Of a stretch of 64,000 nt of DNA, positions 62,593 to 64,000 are shown in pieces. A model generated the notes under the pieces. That model did no database searches. It saw nothing but the letters and a program-made list of their open reading frames with translations, and was not told where the DNA came from. The position numbers and the translations under genes are program-made. This DNA comes from Nemopilema nomurai. Its lineage: Eukaryota; Cnidaria; Scyphozoa; Rhizostomeae; Rhizostomatidae. Each line of letters starts with the position of its first letter. Position 1 is the stretch's first letter. The stretch lies in assembly GCA_003864495.1 (NCBI GenBank), contig ML133471.1:716001-780000 (forward strand), given 5' to 3'.

Positions 62593-63647
62593 CCATCAGC
62601 TGATTGCATACATTTTTCCTTTTAGTTTTTTTTGTTTTCTTACCTTGATGTGGCTTAATATACAGCCCTAATGACAAATTTCCATTGATATGATGTCACT
62701 GTCTATAAATCCATATGTTTTGTGTGAAGACAAGTATTTTCTAGTCAATTGAAGCACACGCGCCATTTTGCTCAATCTTGCTAGACAGTGGAGAGCGGGG
62801 GTCCATTTTGTGTTGTGTTAAATATTACTTTAAGTTGTTTATAAACGGCCATTAAAATGCACTGCTAAGGTGCTAGTTGTACCTGGCATTCCATATTTCA
62901 AAAGTATAATGACAATCCACCCTGTTAATGTGTAATCACTTACTGCTGCCAATTCCTACTATGACCTTCCTGTTAAGGGTGAGGAAGATAATGTGAGCTA
63001 TATGTGAAAAAATAAAGTCTTTTGGATTCTGATTGCTCATGGAGAAGAAGTTAGTGACACGAAACTACAAAGATGAAGAATTCTCGAGTATTATTATTTG
63101 TCTACGCGTGAAGAAGATTACATGAAAGAATTTCCACTGCGTTTAAAACACATTATTTGTGTATCTAAAATGTTTGCCGGAATTATAAGTAAAATATTTC
63201 AAGTCTAAGTTTACTTTAATGTTTTGTTGATGAATAAGATAAGGGGAAACGTTAGAGCTACTCTAAGCTTTTCCCTGATTAACTTTTCCCAAATATTGAT
63301 TAGCATAAGCTGAATGAAGCAGAAAAGAAAGCAGACCTGTTCATCAATTAATTTTTACACGAGTGGGGAGACAGGATAAATAGGACAGACAATCAATTAA
63401 GAGTAAATAAGAAATATAGTGAGCAGGTGATGATAGGTTAAACATTTCTCTTAAAAATACCCCCCCCCCCCCTGTTGGCACAAAAAGGGCACCAACCAAT
63501 GCCACGTCTAGGCATTTGCGTAAGATTAGTGAACCTTATAAATATGACGTTTGACTGCCTCCATCGATGTTGTGATTGTCAAGAACGTCTTGAAGTTCGA
63601 TCACTAACATCAAAGGACATAGTCATGTTAACTGATCATTCTTCGGG

Positions 63648-63793
63648 TTATTGCGAAAACGATTGAACGTGTGTTTTTTCTTTACGCCTCATCTCCCATT
63701 TCCTTATGAAACTCGTCCATATGAAGTCAAACAACTCGACAAACGTCAAAAAGCTGGCACCAAGAGAAGCTCCAAGCAGTCCGCCCAGTTCAC
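63648..63793 (-). CDS. DEG/ENaC-family sodium channel, last exon (partial)
   Basis: This is the C-terminal exon of an amiloride-sensitive, degenerin-type cation channel. After the acceptor TTTCTCTGCAG the frame reads GELGGLLGASLGASFLTFVE, then LFDFIWTSFIRKWEMRRKEK and a stop at 63648. That is the second transmembrane segment of the family (compare ASIC [21 protein letters not shown] as recalled): the GAS selectivity-filter triplet, the following ELFD, then a basic cytosolic start. Only about 20 residues of tail follow. The extracellular domain and TM1 lie beyond the right edge. In cnidarians this family includes peptide-gated HyNaC-type channels, but the subtype cannot be told from one exon. 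Confidence 0.85.
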
Positions 63794-64000
63794 CTGCAGA
63801 GAAATGTTGGAAAGTGAGAAGAAATGACAAACAGAATGTTTACCAAAACTCTTACAACGAAGACACCGATTGTACATTTACAAAGGCCTTCCCTCTTCAG
63901 ACAATGCTAGGCTTGTCTTTTACGGATAATTTTTTTTGAAATTATCCGAAAGCTAGGATGTTTCGAGAGAAACTCTAAAAGGAAATCTCTCAAAATTATT
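63794..64000 (-). other. intron of the DEG/ENaC gene
   Basis: The stretch upstream of the last exon's acceptor, up to the window edge. No further exon is visible; the plus-strand frame at 63706-63939 is a shadow of the channel exon in its first part. Confidence 0.6.

Larger units (their letters stand above)
61626..63647. other. intergenic with microsatellites
   Basis: It contains the GAAT and TTG repeats listed separately and a C13 run at 63460-63472. The plus frame at 62288-62491 starts inside the microsatellite and has no family match. AT-rich elsewhere. Confidence 0.4.

Noticed and set aside
63706..63939. 77-codon plus frame with proline/serine-rich part
   Set aside because: Its first part is the complement of the DEG/ENaC TM2 exon; the minus frame has the family motif and an acceptor.

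Overview
The window looks like nuclear DNA of an animal. It is AT-rich, its genes are broken into many short exons with GT-AG introns of about 0.1 to 5.6 kb, and every recognisable product belongs to a metazoan family. Vertebrate-like proteins, a DEG/ENaC channel, a tandem-CARD protein, a P-element/THAP9-type transposase relic and an L2/CR1-like LINE scrap fit an invertebrate, most plausibly a cnidarian or similar. The species is an inference. All gene models were built by hand from exon homology (protein families recalled, not searched) plus matching splice phases.

Layout, left to right: (1) one exon of a PHPT1-like phosphohistidine phosphatase, minus strand, about 980-1171; the rest lies off the left edge. 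(2) A two-exon zinc-finger repressor, minus, 4320-10958: a tiny exon encoding an N-terminal SNAG motif, then a large exon with five C2H2 fingers of FEZF type. (3) PIGC, the GPI-GlcNAc transferase subunit, minus, 13942-22151, in eight exons; its intron 6 holds a 14-copy 33-34 bp hairpin minisatellite. (4) EHBP1, plus, 22868-39276, about 23 exons: NT-C2, CH, charged helix, RS-rich repeat, bMERB and a C-terminal CAAX box. It is head-to-head with PIGC. (5) A 235-residue protein made almost only of two CARDs, minus, 42217-44323. (6) HAUS7, augmin subunit, minus, 44830-49754, 11 exons. (7) A transposon graveyard at 50.4-53.3 kb: LINE 3' remnant, P-element transposase pseudogene, 15-bp tandem repeat. 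(8) A Ctr/SLC31 copper transporter, minus, 56139 to about 57350. (9) A poorly understood stretch, 57.4-63.6 kb, with a few exon-like pieces and microsatellites. (10) The last exon of a DEG/ENaC channel, minus, 63648-63793.

The genes do not form one pathway; this is ordinary animal gene mixing. The most interesting items are the SNAG plus FEZF-type finger protein (five fingers, no sixth), the tandem-CARD-only protein with a CRE just upstream of its start, and the hairpin minisatellite. I did not find an obviously new multi-gene system. No tRNA, rRNA or CRISPR was seen.
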